From positions 2,108,001-2,172,000 of the forward strand of contig OY782500.1 of assembly GCA_963677885.1 (NCBI GenBank): a stretch of 64,000 nt of DNA. The letters are read 5' to 3'. Origin of the DNA: UBA1351 sp963677885. Lineage in GTDB: Bacteria; Bacillota; Clostridia; Lachnospirales; Vallitaleaceae. A model generated the notes under the pieces. It was given only the letters and a program-made list of their open reading frames with translations, had not been told where the DNA came from and made no database searches. Positions 28,033 through 36,725 of this stretch are shown here, piece by piece (the first letter of the stretch is position 1; each line of letters begins with the position of its first letter). The position numbers were made by a program, and so were the translations under genes.

Positions 28033-28422
28033 TTAAATTGTAACGATTCTAGTTTTACTTCCAATCAGCGGAACCGGAATATATGCTGTCCTAATTCCTG
28101 TCTTTAAGGTGACTTCATGATTACCGACGGATAAACCACCTGGCTTTTTCACCCTCACAATCGCTTCTTCACCATACTCCCATTTATATGTTGTCAATGT
28201 AGTAAGCTCGTCGATTGTAAAAAACTCATTTTGATCCGGACTAAATAAGATATTTTTTTCATCGACTTTTTGCCCGTCAACTTCAACTTCAACACAATGT
28301 ATCATAGAACAAGGTACACCACGATAGTAAGTTATCCTTGTTTTTATCTCAAACCCTTCAACTACACCTGCAACTAGATAGTTTTTGCACGTACCTTCAG
28401 AAAACACATAATGATCAAACAT
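28033..28422 (-). CDS. C-glycoside deglycosidase beta subunit (DUF6379 type), copy 1
   Basis: A 129-residue protein of the DUF6379/CGD-beta family, a small beta-sandwich that forms a heteromer with the TIM-barrel alpha subunit. Recognisable features are the VAGVVEGFEIKTRITYYRG segment, a central VDGQKVD, GGLSVGNHEV and a hydrophobic C-terminus (PLIGSKTRIVTI). No signal peptide. It starts 15 bases after the alpha gene with GAGGAGG, indicating one translation unit. The family exists almost only beside alpha-type TIM barrels, and no independent activity is known for it. Confidence 0.9.
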   Translation of the reverse strand: MFDHYVFSEGTCKNYLVAGVVEGFEIKTRITYYRGVPCSMIHCVEVEVDGQKVDEKNILFSPDQNEFFTIDELTTLTTYKWEYGEEAIVRVKKPGGLSVGNHEVTLKTGIRTAYIPVPLIGSKTRIVTI

Positions 28423-28437
28423 AATTTTCCTCCTCTA

Positions 28438-29460
28438 TTATTGACCTAACAATTTCCTTAACAACATTTGATGCTTGATTACTTGTTCTTTTTCTATGAT
28501 TTCCTCGTTTTCCAATGCAAATCGATTCCCTTCATATTCCGTTGAAATATAGCCATCATAATTTTTACTATTCAAGTAATCTACCAACCCATCAAACGGT
28601 ATTGAATATTCTACACCTTCATCAGTCATCTCATAGATCTTTCCGTGAATATGTTTAACATATGACATATGTTCATCAAGTATAGAGAACGGACTTGCCT
28701 CGTATCCCTCTGAGAAAACAGCATACATGATGTCTATTTGACTACGTACTAGTTTGCTTAATTCTTTCGGAATCGGCATATGCTCATCCATTCGTCCTTC
28801 TTTTCTAGCTTGATCAAAATATTGTCTTGGATCAAGTCCGTCCGCAAAAATGTCATCGATGAACTTAATAACGTCTTCATTCACTCCTTGTTCTCTAAAA
28901 AAGTTCGTTGAAACTCGTGGGTGCCTGCGGCAGAAAATACCTGTGTCGATTGTCAGACCTAGGTATGGTGACTTTGTTTTTCTGATAATATTAATAAAAT
29001 CACTTGTCATCGGATCATTGAAACTCATACCGGCATGAACTTCTAGCGTTAAAATAACGTCGAATTTTTCTGCATATGGCAATGCTGGCTCAATGATATC
29101 AGTCGGTGTATTTGATACCATTCTGACCATCTTAAAACCAAGTCGATTTGCTAATTTGATCTCATCGATCAAAAGTTTCGTTGATTCTTTAGTCGTCAAA
29201 ACTCTATTTGCATATAATCCGGTATTAATGAAATTATCATTACATACTAGAACCGGATTATATTTTTCAACCAATGCATCCCATTTTGCCAGCTCCTCAT
29301 CAGAAGGGTATGGAGCACCTTTGATCATTTGGTCACTGATCAGCTCTAACCCAGCGTCTTGTTCATTCAAAAACTCAAATATATCTTCTAGACTCATATA
29401 ACCTCTTGCATATTGATCTTGCAGACTATACATACTTATAGCACGTTTAATATTACTCAT
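28438..29460 (-). CDS. C-glycoside deglycosidase alpha subunit, copy 1
   Basis: A 340-residue TIM barrel that, with the beta subunit, cleaves the carbon-carbon bond of a 3-keto C-glycoside (puerarin- or flavone-type) in the family where this was shown (DgpBC, DfgAB and related CGDs). Likely metal ligands: Glu 140 with His 142 in LEVHAG, Asp 172 in IDTGIF, His 272 in HIHGK, Glu 308 in STEYEG. The E-x-H pattern matches the Glu-x-His motif I recall from the published CGD structures. The protein is 46 residues longer than copy 2, with inserts near 175-225. ATG 29460 follows AAAGGAG. Confidence 0.88.
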   Translation of the reverse strand: MSNIKRAISMYSLQDQYARGYMSLEDIFEFLNEQDAGLELISDQMIKGAPYPSDEELAKWDALVEKYNPVLVCNDNFINTGLYANRVLTTKESTKLLIDEIKLANRLGFKMVRMVSNTPTDIIEPALPYAEKFDVILTLEVHAGMSFNDPMTSDFINIIRKTKSPYLGLTIDTGIFCRRHPRVSTNFFREQGVNEDVIKFIDDIFADGLDPRQYFDQARKEGRMDEHMPIPKELSKLVRSQIDIMYAVFSEGYEASPFSILDEHMSYVKHIHGKIYEMTDEGVEYSIPFDGLVDYLNSKNYDGYISTEYEGNRFALENEEIIEKEQVIKHQMLLRKLLGQ

Positions 29461-29677
29461 TTTTTCTCCTTTTAATTGACGGACAATCTATTTAAATGCA
29501 ATATTGTTCAATCCTAACTTCAAAATATCGCTCAAACTTCTTTCTAATCCAATTTGACTTCAATAATCAGTTAATCACTATACTCCAACTCAAATAATCA
29601 TATTATTTTAAGGTTAGTTATAACTATACTTACTTATCCCAATAAACCAGGTCTACGCTAATTTTTTTAGTGCTTGT

Positions 29678-29711
29678 AAAGATGGCTGATGCTATATCAA
29701 CAGCCATCTTT
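29678..29711 (-). other. Intercistronic hairpin after the binding-protein gene
   Basis: AAAGATGGCTG (29678-29688) pairs with CAGCCATCTTT (29701-29711), an 11-base-pair stem with a 12-base loop. On the minus strand it is not followed by an immediate T run, so it looks more like an mRNA-stabilising or partial-termination structure than a full stop between the transporter and the catabolic genes. Confidence 0.5.
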
Positions 29712-29731
29712 GGATTTGTCAATTTAATTAA

Positions 29732-30838
29732 TTAAAAATCAGCATCAGTAACTGAAGTTACATTACCGGTTTTAAGGTACTCTTCTAAAGTATCACCGTA
29801 CACGTAAAGGTTTACAGCATATTGATTGTACTTGTTTGAATACGTTCCATCTAATACACCGTTAACAACAGTCACCATATCATCTACTGTTAAAGCAACA
29901 CCGCCTGTCATTACTGTACCGCGAAGAGGGGATTTTTCATCAACAGACAATGCAATTTGTTCAGTAATCTCATTACCGCCATTAATTGTAAATACAGCCA
30001 TATCTTTATAATCGGTGATTGGTGAGTTCATTGCTGTAAAGTAATTACTGATACCAAGAGCTGTAGCGCTATTAACAGTTAAGAACAATTGAACTTCAGG
30101 ATTCATTGTGTAAAGAGTTTCTGCAGTTTTAACACCACTTTCGACTGACTCTGCATCGTTATCGTAAGCATTAACTAGTTTGATCTTTGGATTATAAGAT
30201 TCGATGTTTCTCAACACATCACCTTGAGACTTAGTACTATCTACATTATCACGTGTGATAACTGCACATGGAACTGTACCTGGAGCTGCATCTGGGAAAT
30301 GTTCATCGACCCATTTAGCTGCTAACTTTGCTTCACCTTCAGCTATTCTTGCATTATCAGCAATTAAGCAAGCATCATAGTTTTCTGTCGGTTGAACGAA
30401 ACCTACAACTTTAATTCCTGCATCCATCGCTTGTTGTACAACAGCATTAAGCGGCTCAGGACTTACCGCCCAAAGAACGATAACATCTTTTTCCATTGCA
30501 ATAAAGTTTTCCATTGCTGTAATTTGAGTTTGAGGATTGAATTCTCCGTTTGCAACATCCACTTCCCAACCAAGCAAAGTAAATCTCTCGTTGAACTCTG
30601 CTTTTAATTCTTCGAAGAATTGGTTTCCTAAACCAACCATTACAAAACCAATACTACGAGTTTCATCTGTAACTTCTTCAGTAGTCTCTGTAACCGCTTC
30701 TTCCACTGTATCAACAGCTTCCTCCTTAGTTTGTTCAGCACTCTTATCGTTTGTTGCATTTTCTTCTGTTTTAGAATCACAACCCACCATTGATAACACC
30801 AATACTAGAACGATTAGTAAACTTAATACTTTTTTCAT
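29732..30838 (-). CDS. Lipoprotein sugar-binding protein of the Rbs-type importer
   Basis: A 368-residue extracellular ligand-binding protein of the ribose/galactose-binding (Peripla_BP_4) type. Signal peptide MKKVLSLLI with lipobox LSMVGC (Cys 20), then a Glu/Thr-rich linker of about 40 residues. The family core begins IGFVMVGLGNQFFEELK. ATG 30838 has GGGAGG before it. It is the third gene of the ATPase-permease-binding protein operon and feeds the downstream deglycosidase genes, so its ligand is expected to be a C-glycoside or its sugar. Confidence 0.93.
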   Translation of the reverse strand: MKKVLSLLIVLVLVLSMVGCDSKTEENATNDKSAEQTKEEAVDTVEEAVTETTEEVTDETRSIGFVMVGLGNQFFEELKAEFNERFTLLGWEVDVANGEFNPQTQITAMENFIAMEKDVIVLWAVSPEPLNAVVQQAMDAGIKVVGFVQPTENYDACLIADNARIAEGEAKLAAKWVDEHFPDAAPGTVPCAVITRDNVDSTKSQGDVLRNIESYNPKIKLVNAYDNDAESVESGVKTAETLYTMNPEVQLFLTVNSATALGISNYFTAMNSPITDYKDMAVFTINGGNEITEQIALSVDEKSPLRGTVMTGGVALTVDDMVTVVNGVLDGTYSNKYNQYAVNLYVYGDTLEEYLKTGNVTSVTDADF

Positions 30839-30866
30839 CTTTTTCCTCCCAATTTTTGTTTACAAA

Positions 30867-31817
30867 TTACAAGTTTCGATTACTCAAATAAATAGATACG
30901 ACCATGATCACCCCTTTTGCGATATATTGTGGATATGTACCTAGTCCAATCAGTTGCATACCATTGGATAGAACCCCTAATACAAATACTGCTATAATGA
31001 CTTTCCAGAGAGTACCCTCACCGCCTTTTAATGCAACACCGGCTAAAACACAAGCTGTTATTCCGGAGAATGTCAGATCGGGTCCCATTGTTGAATCTGC
31101 TGATCCTGATCTTGCAGCTATTAGTACCGCTGAGATTCCGACAAGAATACCACCGATTACATATGCGACGATTCTGATTCTATTAACATTCAAACCAGCG
31201 AGTCTAGCCGCTTCAGGGTTATCGCCAACAGAGTAAATATGTCTACCAATATAGGTCTTCTCCAAAATATAACCAACGACCAAAAGAATAACTATCAATA
31301 CAATTGCGTTGAAGGGCAACCAACCGAATAACCTACCTTGACCAATGTACATAAATGATTTTGGTAGATTATAATATACTTTAGATTCACTGATCATATA
31401 AGATAAACCTTGGAAGATAGCCATTGTACCCAGCGAGATGATCATTGTATGGCTTTTCAGTTTAATAGCCAAGACGCCATTTAATATTCCCATAAGAACA
31501 CAGGCGAAAATCCCAATAATGATAGCAAGCCATACAGGCATGTTATTTGCAGACATAAGTTTAGCAATGATTACAGCCGCAACGGATATCTGATAACCAA
31601 TTGATAAGTCGACACCACCACTGACCATTAAAATCAGAACTGCTGTCGCTAAGACTGACACATGAATATTTTGAACTAAAATATTGGTTAAATTAAGTTG
31701 TGTAAAAAACTTATCCGAAAAAACGGAAAATATTATCAAACTTAGCAACAGCATTATTACAAGCGCGACGTTTGATATCATAAGTGATAGCTTTGATATA
31801 TTAAGTGCTTTTTTCAT
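30867..31817 (-). CDS. RbsC-type sugar ABC permease
   Basis: A 316-residue inner-membrane subunit with about eight to ten hydrophobic segments and the family signature GGVDLSIGYQISVAA near residues 70-85. The motif GDNPEAARLAGLNVNRIR (about 197-214) is the cytoplasmic loop that contacts the ATPase. It starts one base after the ATPase stop codon and forms a homodimer in the complex, as in the ribose system. Confidence 0.94.
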   Translation of the reverse strand: MKKALNISKLSLMISNVALVIMLLLSLIIFSVFSDKFFTQLNLTNILVQNIHVSVLATAVLILMVSGGVDLSIGYQISVAAVIIAKLMSANNMPVWLAIIIGIFACVLMGILNGVLAIKLKSHTMIISLGTMAIFQGLSYMISESKVYYNLPKSFMYIGQGRLFGWLPFNAIVLIVILLVVGYILEKTYIGRHIYSVGDNPEAARLAGLNVNRIRIVAYVIGGILVGISAVLIAARSGSADSTMGPDLTFSGITACVLAGVALKGGEGTLWKVIIAVFVLGVLSNGMQLIGLGTYPQYIAKGVIMVVSIYLSNRNL

Positions 31818-33311
31818 TTACTTTTCTCCTCGTTTAAGACCTGATGCAAATTCCATTACTAATTCTTGGGAAAACTCTTCTTTACTAACAGTTCCTTTGA
31901 TTTCCCCTTCATAAAGAACGATTAATCGATCGGACATACCAAGCAACTCTTCCATATCAGATGAAACCATGATTATGGATTTCCCTCGTTTTGTCAGTTC
32001 AACCATGATTGTATAAATTTCATAACGCGCACCTACGTCGATTCCTCTTGTCGGTTCGTCAAAAATAAGAATGTCCGGTTCTGTTGCAAGGACTTTAGCT
32101 GCTACGACTTTTTGTTGATTCCCGCCTGAAAGATTTGAAACCATTTGTTTGAGATTCGGAGTTTTTATTCTCATGACTGATTTGTAGTTATCAGCAAGTT
32201 CTGTTTCTTTTTTGCGATTGATCTGTAAACCTTTGCACACGCTTTTTAAATTGGCTACTGAAATATTCCAGAAAATCGGCTTATCAATGAAGCAACCTTG
32301 CCACTTTCTGTCTTCAGGAACAATTCCGATACCTGCTTTTAGCCCTTCACTAGGGGATTTGATATGTACTTCTTTTCCGTCAATGTAGACTTTCCCTGAT
32401 TGGATATGCGCTGCACCATAAATTGCATGCATGAGCTCAGTTCTTCCTGAACCAACCAATCCGCCAACTCCCAGAATTTCACCTTTATGAAGTTCAAAGC
32501 TGACATTATTGACTCTATTAGCAACCAGGTTTTCAACCTTTAGTTTTACAGTATTACTTGACTTATCTTTTGGCGGATATGTTTCTGACAGTTCTCGTCC
32601 GACCATCAATCTAATCAGTTTATCTTTGGTCGTTTCTGCGATATCAAGAGTCTTAATATACTTTCCGTCTCGAAGAACTGAAACTCTGTCACAAATTTCA
32701 AACAGCTCCTCTAGTCGATGCGAGATATAGATTACTGTAACGCCTTCTTTTTTTAGCCTTTTAATATTGTGGAATAAATACTCTTGTTCTTCCACTGTAA
32801 TGGCAGCCGTCGGCTCATCCATTATAATTACTTTTGCTTTTTTTGCTACTGCCTTGGCAATTTCTACGATTTGTCGGTTGGCAATTGAAAGATCACGTAT
32901 TAACGAAGTCGGGGAAATAGGACAATTAAATTCTTTTAGCAAGTCAGCAGTTTTTTGTTGAAGCAAACGTTCATTCATTTTATTTAGTCCACTTCTTGTC
33001 TCTGTGCCCATAAAAATATTATCTGCTACAGTTAGCGCTTCGAATTGCACCAACTCTTGATATACTACAGAAACCCCCATTTCAAGTGCCAACTTCGGTG
33101 TCATCGATGAATAAGTATCTTGATCAAAGGCAATTGTTCCACTGTCAGGCTTAATGGCACCAGAAATGGTCTTAATAAAGGTTGATTTTCCGGCTCCGTT
33201 CTCTCCAACGATTGCGTGAACCTCACCTTTTCTGAACTTCATTGATACATCATCAAGAGCAATAACACCTGGATATGTTTTTCTTATGTTTTGGAGTATT
33301 AGCTCTTCCAC
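31818..33311 (-). CDS. RbsA-type dual-domain sugar ABC ATPase
   Basis: A 497-residue ATPase with two fused nucleotide-binding domains. The first has Walker A GENGAGKST (34-42), LSIANRQIVEIAKA and Walker B IIMDEPTAA. The second has the degenerate GLVGSGRTEL and LSGGNQQK with IFDEPTRGID. The start is GTG 33311, five or six bases after AAGGAGGG; no ATG is closer. First gene of the C-glycoside operon. The upstream gap contains TTGACATTTC repeats and probably the promoter. Confidence 0.94.
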   Translation of the reverse strand: MEELILQNIRKTYPGVIALDDVSMKFRKGEVHAIVGENGAGKSTFIKTISGAIKPDSGTIAFDQDTYSSMTPKLALEMGVSVVYQELVQFEALTVADNIFMGTETRSGLNKMNERLLQQKTADLLKEFNCPISPTSLIRDLSIANRQIVEIAKAVAKKAKVIIMDEPTAAITVEEQEYLFHNIKRLKKEGVTVIYISHRLEELFEICDRVSVLRDGKYIKTLDIAETTKDKLIRLMVGRELSETYPPKDKSSNTVKLKVENLVANRVNNVSFELHKGEILGVGGLVGSGRTELMHAIYGAAHIQSGKVYIDGKEVHIKSPSEGLKAGIGIVPEDRKWQGCFIDKPIFWNISVANLKSVCKGLQINRKKETELADNYKSVMRIKTPNLKQMVSNLSGGNQQKVVAAKVLATEPDILIFDEPTRGIDVGARYEIYTIMVELTKRGKSIIMVSSDMEELLGMSDRLIVLYEGEIKGTVSKEEFSQELVMEFASGLKRGEK

Positions 33312-33600
33312 AAGTTCCCTCCTTAAATGAATATTGTTTTAAACGAATATAATAGTTGTTAATATCACAAGTATAATATGTTATCCAAGCAAAAACTTGT
33401 ATGTTTTTGCACATTTATTTCTTAATCCTTGTGCTAAATTGACATTTCAACTAAAAACCACAAAAATGATATACTATTTATTGTCATTTTGACATCAAAT
33501 AAGTTTGACATTTCCATCAAGTAATATTGCTAGTCCCCTTGAATATAACATTTCAAGGATCAAACAAGCAGCATATGTAGCCTCGAGTTGATTTAATAAA
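33312..33600 (-). promoter_or_regulatory. Upstream region of the C-glycoside operon with TTGACA-type repeats
   Basis: The stretch has no gene. It holds TTGACATTTC at 33439-33448 and again at 33505-33514, TTGACATCAA at 33489-33498, and a TGTCATTTTGACA palindrome at 33482-33494. Several A/T-rich -10-like blocks lie nearer the ATPase start. The repeats are spaced 50, 16 and 66 bases apart, suggesting operator half-sites for an activator, probably the AraC-GH39 protein encoded just upstream. Confidence 0.4.
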
Positions 33601-33637
33601 GTCAATTCGTGACGAAAAGAAAGATAAAGGTATAATG

Positions 33638-33671
33638 AAAACCGCCAAATGCAATCGCATTTGGCGGTTTT
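33638..33671. terminator. Strong rho-independent terminator
   Basis: AAAACCGCCAAATGC (33638-33652) pairs with GCATTTGGCGGTTTT (33657-33671), 15 perfect base pairs with a four-base loop AATC. It follows the AraC-GH39 gene (minus strand) by 80 bases and separates it from the transporter operon. Confidence 0.8.
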
Positions 33672-33753
33672 AGAATCATCTCATTCCTTAAATCTCTTAA
33701 CTTAATGTATTGGCAGATTCTGCTCATTTTTTAACTAGTATGATATTACAAAA

Positions 33754-36192
33754 TTACCTCAACTTATGTATTATTTTTATATATTGTATCTCATTCGGCT
33801 CAAGACGAGTGCTAAATCTTAATTGACCACCTTCAACATTCATCCTTTGTATTCCAATTCTCGGAACGCAAATACGTTTTAAATATTCAATTTCTTCCAA
33901 GGTTAAATTGCTAGGACAAGACATCCTAATCCATTCATCCTGTACACTACCGTAATAGGTATTTATCGAGTAAATCTTAATATCATATTCACCTGGATTC
34001 ATTTTGTCTAAGACCAACTCGATTTCAGTCGCATTCTGATCTTCATAATACCGATAAAGCTTATTGATCATTACTTCATCTTCAGAATTAATAAAATACT
34101 CATAACTCAAGAACTTATAATTATGACATACAATTTCCCATTCGTTATAATCTCCGGACGTTATTATATAGTTTTGCCCTTTTACGATTATATTATTCCC
34201 TAGTCGATTCAGAAAATCAAAAGCATAATATGCGGGTTTACGGATTCCGTCTTTTGTTAACAATCCACTTCCACCATTAAGCAAACGAGTTGAGTCGTAA
34301 TAATCAGCTGTTAGATCACTGGCAAACCAATAACCCAATAAATCAAGAGACTCAAAATTATCTATAATATTCTTAATCAGATAAGCACCTTTGTAGCAGC
34401 TATCATTTAGATAATTGCGGTTTGAGATTGTTGAATTCCATTCTGAGATGTGAAACTCTTTTACATTGAATTCTGCTTGATCCAAAAGTTCTTTGGCTTT
34501 AGAAATATAGTTTTTTAGGAAATCGCGATCCATCGATGTTTTATTCACACGATCACCATCAAGGGTTCCCATCATGTACGGATAACAATAAAAGGATAAA
34601 AAGTCCGGTTGAATAGACTCATTTTTCCATGTTCTGAACATATTGAATAACGTTTTGGCTCCAAAACGTATTGACAGCCCCGCACCACCTAATCTCACCT
34701 TGGGCGCATATTTCTTGAAGTTGGACTGAATGATTTGAAAAAAGCGAAGATAATCATAAGGATCTTCTTCTTCATCGATTGGCGGAGAGCTTATATCTCC
34801 TTTTTCTTCTTTCCAAAATTCAAAATACCACTTTTCAACTTCCTTTGCACCATACCTTTCAAGTAGATGTATTATAAAGGCCTCAAAAAAATTATTTAAT
34901 GCATCGAGACTATTAAATTGAATCTCTTTAGATGCATTAATCAAGATTTTGTGAATATTTTGTAAAATCTGTTTTGGCTTGATATTAAGTTCAATATATG
35001 GATAGATATTGTTAACTACGAGAAAATCAAGTACTTTGTCTAGTTTATCAAAATTGTACATCCCATTTTTTGCGTTAATGTCTATATACATCTCATGAGA
35101 ATAAAGATCCCAGATTCGTACGTATTTGAAATTCAATTTCCGCTTAAGTTCAAGGACATATTCTTGAGTATCTGAGCGAAGTAGCTCTTCAGCAGTACCA
35201 ATATTGATCATTCGATTCCAGTTTTTAACATATGGGTGCTTATTGGTCATGTCGACTTTTAACAACTCTCTATGTCCGTCACTTTCTTCTTGTGTCATAT
35301 TTTCAGTGCTACTTAAAAACTTTTCTACACGTTCTAAAACTTTCAGACTTTCAGTATCTGTGAGTGGGGTAGAACTTTCTTGAAAACGATACTTGGCCTT
35401 ATATGCCGAAGGTGTCATCTTATATCTGTCTTTAAAGAGTTTATTAAATGTTGGAACATTAGCAAAACCGTTCTCTAGCGCTACTCTTGTAATTGGTATA
35501 TCCAAATACATCAGATCATCGACCGCATGATTAAGACGATAATTATTTAAATACTCGAGAAAGTTCATGCCAAAATGCTTTTTAATATATTTTGACAAAT
35601 ATGTCTCTGACAGAAACAACTTTGCTGATAAGTCTCTCAGCGAGATCTTATTCCCATAATTACTGTTTATATAGCGGGTTATTTTTTCAATTCTAACCTT
35701 ATCTTTGTCCAATCCTTCTTCACGATATGTATCCTTATTGGTGATCAAAAAGTTCTTAGTCACTAAGTAAATTAATTCATAATGTTTCGAGACTAATCGC
35801 ATCATACTAATTGTTGAATCCTGCACATACTCATTCACGATGTCACGAATAGTTCTTCGAATTTCTTCGAAAGAACTATTGTAATCGAGCACTGTATTAC
35901 ACCAAAAGACAAGGTTCGTCTGTTTTGTCATCTCCTTGATCCGTGAGCTAGCAATCATAAAACTACCGACAAGTGAATCTTTTGTCATAGTATAATTATG
36001 TTGCTTTGTTGCATTTACGATGATAAAATCATCTTTTTGCATTTGGTATGTATCATTCTCAATCGTGATGACAAACTCGCCATCAAATACATATAGTAAC
36101 TCAATGTCGTCATGAAAGTGACTGTTTGTGTTACTTTCGGTAATAAAACCTAATTTTATTAGTGAATTTTTTATATTACGCTCTTCTAACAT
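33754..36192 (-). CDS. AraC regulator fused to a GH39-like domain
   Basis: An 812-residue protein. Residues 1-130 are a cupin-like sensing domain, about 165-265 an AraC DNA-binding domain (SKYIKKHFGMN, then the second helix-turn-helix with TFNKLFKDRYKMTPSAYK), and about 310-750 a GH39-type TIM barrel with C-terminal beta domain. The nucleophile site ISEWNST keeps Glu 584, but the acid/base motif, usually NEPN, reads KEEK with Glu 462. The loss of the conserved Asn suggests a ligand sensor rather than an active glycosidase. Cytoplasmic, own ribosome site AGGTGA before ATG 36192. It sits between the two deglycosidase pairs, whose regulation it likely controls. Confidence 0.88.
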   Translation of the reverse strand: MLEERNIKNSLIKLGFITESNTNSHFHDDIELLYVFDGEFVITIENDTYQMQKDDFIIVNATKQHNYTMTKDSLVGSFMIASSRIKEMTKQTNLVFWCNTVLDYNSSFEEIRRTIRDIVNEYVQDSTISMMRLVSKHYELIYLVTKNFLITNKDTYREEGLDKDKVRIEKITRYINSNYGNKISLRDLSAKLFLSETYLSKYIKKHFGMNFLEYLNNYRLNHAVDDLMYLDIPITRVALENGFANVPTFNKLFKDRYKMTPSAYKAKYRFQESSTPLTDTESLKVLERVEKFLSSTENMTQEESDGHRELLKVDMTNKHPYVKNWNRMINIGTAEELLRSDTQEYVLELKRKLNFKYVRIWDLYSHEMYIDINAKNGMYNFDKLDKVLDFLVVNNIYPYIELNIKPKQILQNIHKILINASKEIQFNSLDALNNFFEAFIIHLLERYGAKEVEKWYFEFWKEEKGDISSPPIDEEEDPYDYLRFFQIIQSNFKKYAPKVRLGGAGLSIRFGAKTLFNMFRTWKNESIQPDFLSFYCYPYMMGTLDGDRVNKTSMDRDFLKNYISKAKELLDQAEFNVKEFHISEWNSTISNRNYLNDSCYKGAYLIKNIIDNFESLDLLGYWFASDLTADYYDSTRLLNGGSGLLTKDGIRKPAYYAFDFLNRLGNNIIVKGQNYIITSGDYNEWEIVCHNYKFLSYEYFINSEDEVMINKLYRYYEDQNATEIELVLDKMNPGEYDIKIYSINTYYGSVQDEWIRMSCPSNLTLEEIEYLKRICVPRIGIQRMNVEGGQLRFSTRLEPNEIQYIKIIHKLR

Positions 36193-36318
36193 TCAATCAC
36201 CTATTTTATTAATTACTTTATTACTTTACATTTGAGCAGTTCATATTAAGCAGAACATATGCCATTGAAGGTCACCTTTTCATATTATATCATTATCAAC
36301 CGATGAATTAAACGAAAA

Positions 36319-36723
36319 CTATACAAGCAATAAAGTTCTTGTGTGAATTGGTCCAGAAAGCAGGGTTTCAACAGTTGGCGGAAAATAAGAAGAGCTAAAT
36401 TTCAGATCGAACTCAACGTTGTGATATCCAGTCGACAAACCGTTTGATTGCTCTACCACTATAATTGCTTTGTCATTTATTCCCCAGTGTACATTAGATA
36501 AGGATTTTAAATCGGTTTGTGGATATGCTTTTCCATTAACAATCCACGTGATCTGATCATCTGAAAACTTCACTCCATCAACACTTAATGATGTATTTCG
36601 TATTTGCGATAACCATAATCCTCTATAATACAACAAACGAACTTTTATCTGAAAACCGGTTACTACTCCGTTTTCTACAATATTTCTAAATCCTCTTGAT
36701 TGAATACATGGTTTTTCAAGCAT
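36319..36723 (-). CDS. C-glycoside deglycosidase beta subunit (DUF6379 type), copy 2
   Basis: A 134-residue DUF6379/CGD-beta protein, recognised by RGFRNIVENGVVTGFQIK, VRLLYYRGLWLS, VDGVKF and GLSTGYHNVEF. It is the second beta subunit of the window and differs clearly from copy 1. ATG 36723 lies two bases after the alpha gene stop, with its GAAGGAGG site inside the end of that gene, so the two are translationally coupled. Confidence 0.92.
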   Translation of the reverse strand: MLEKPCIQSRGFRNIVENGVVTGFQIKVRLLYYRGLWLSQIRNTSLSVDGVKFSDDQITWIVNGKAYPQTDLKSLSNVHWGINDKAIIVVEQSNGLSTGYHNVEFDLKFSSSYFPPTVETLLSGPIHTRTLLLV

Positions 36724-36725
36724 AA

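Noticed and set aside
30537..30944. Ser/Thr/Val-rich plus-strand frame of 135 codons
   Set aside because: It mirrors the acidic linker of the binding lipoprotein and carries no ribosome site.
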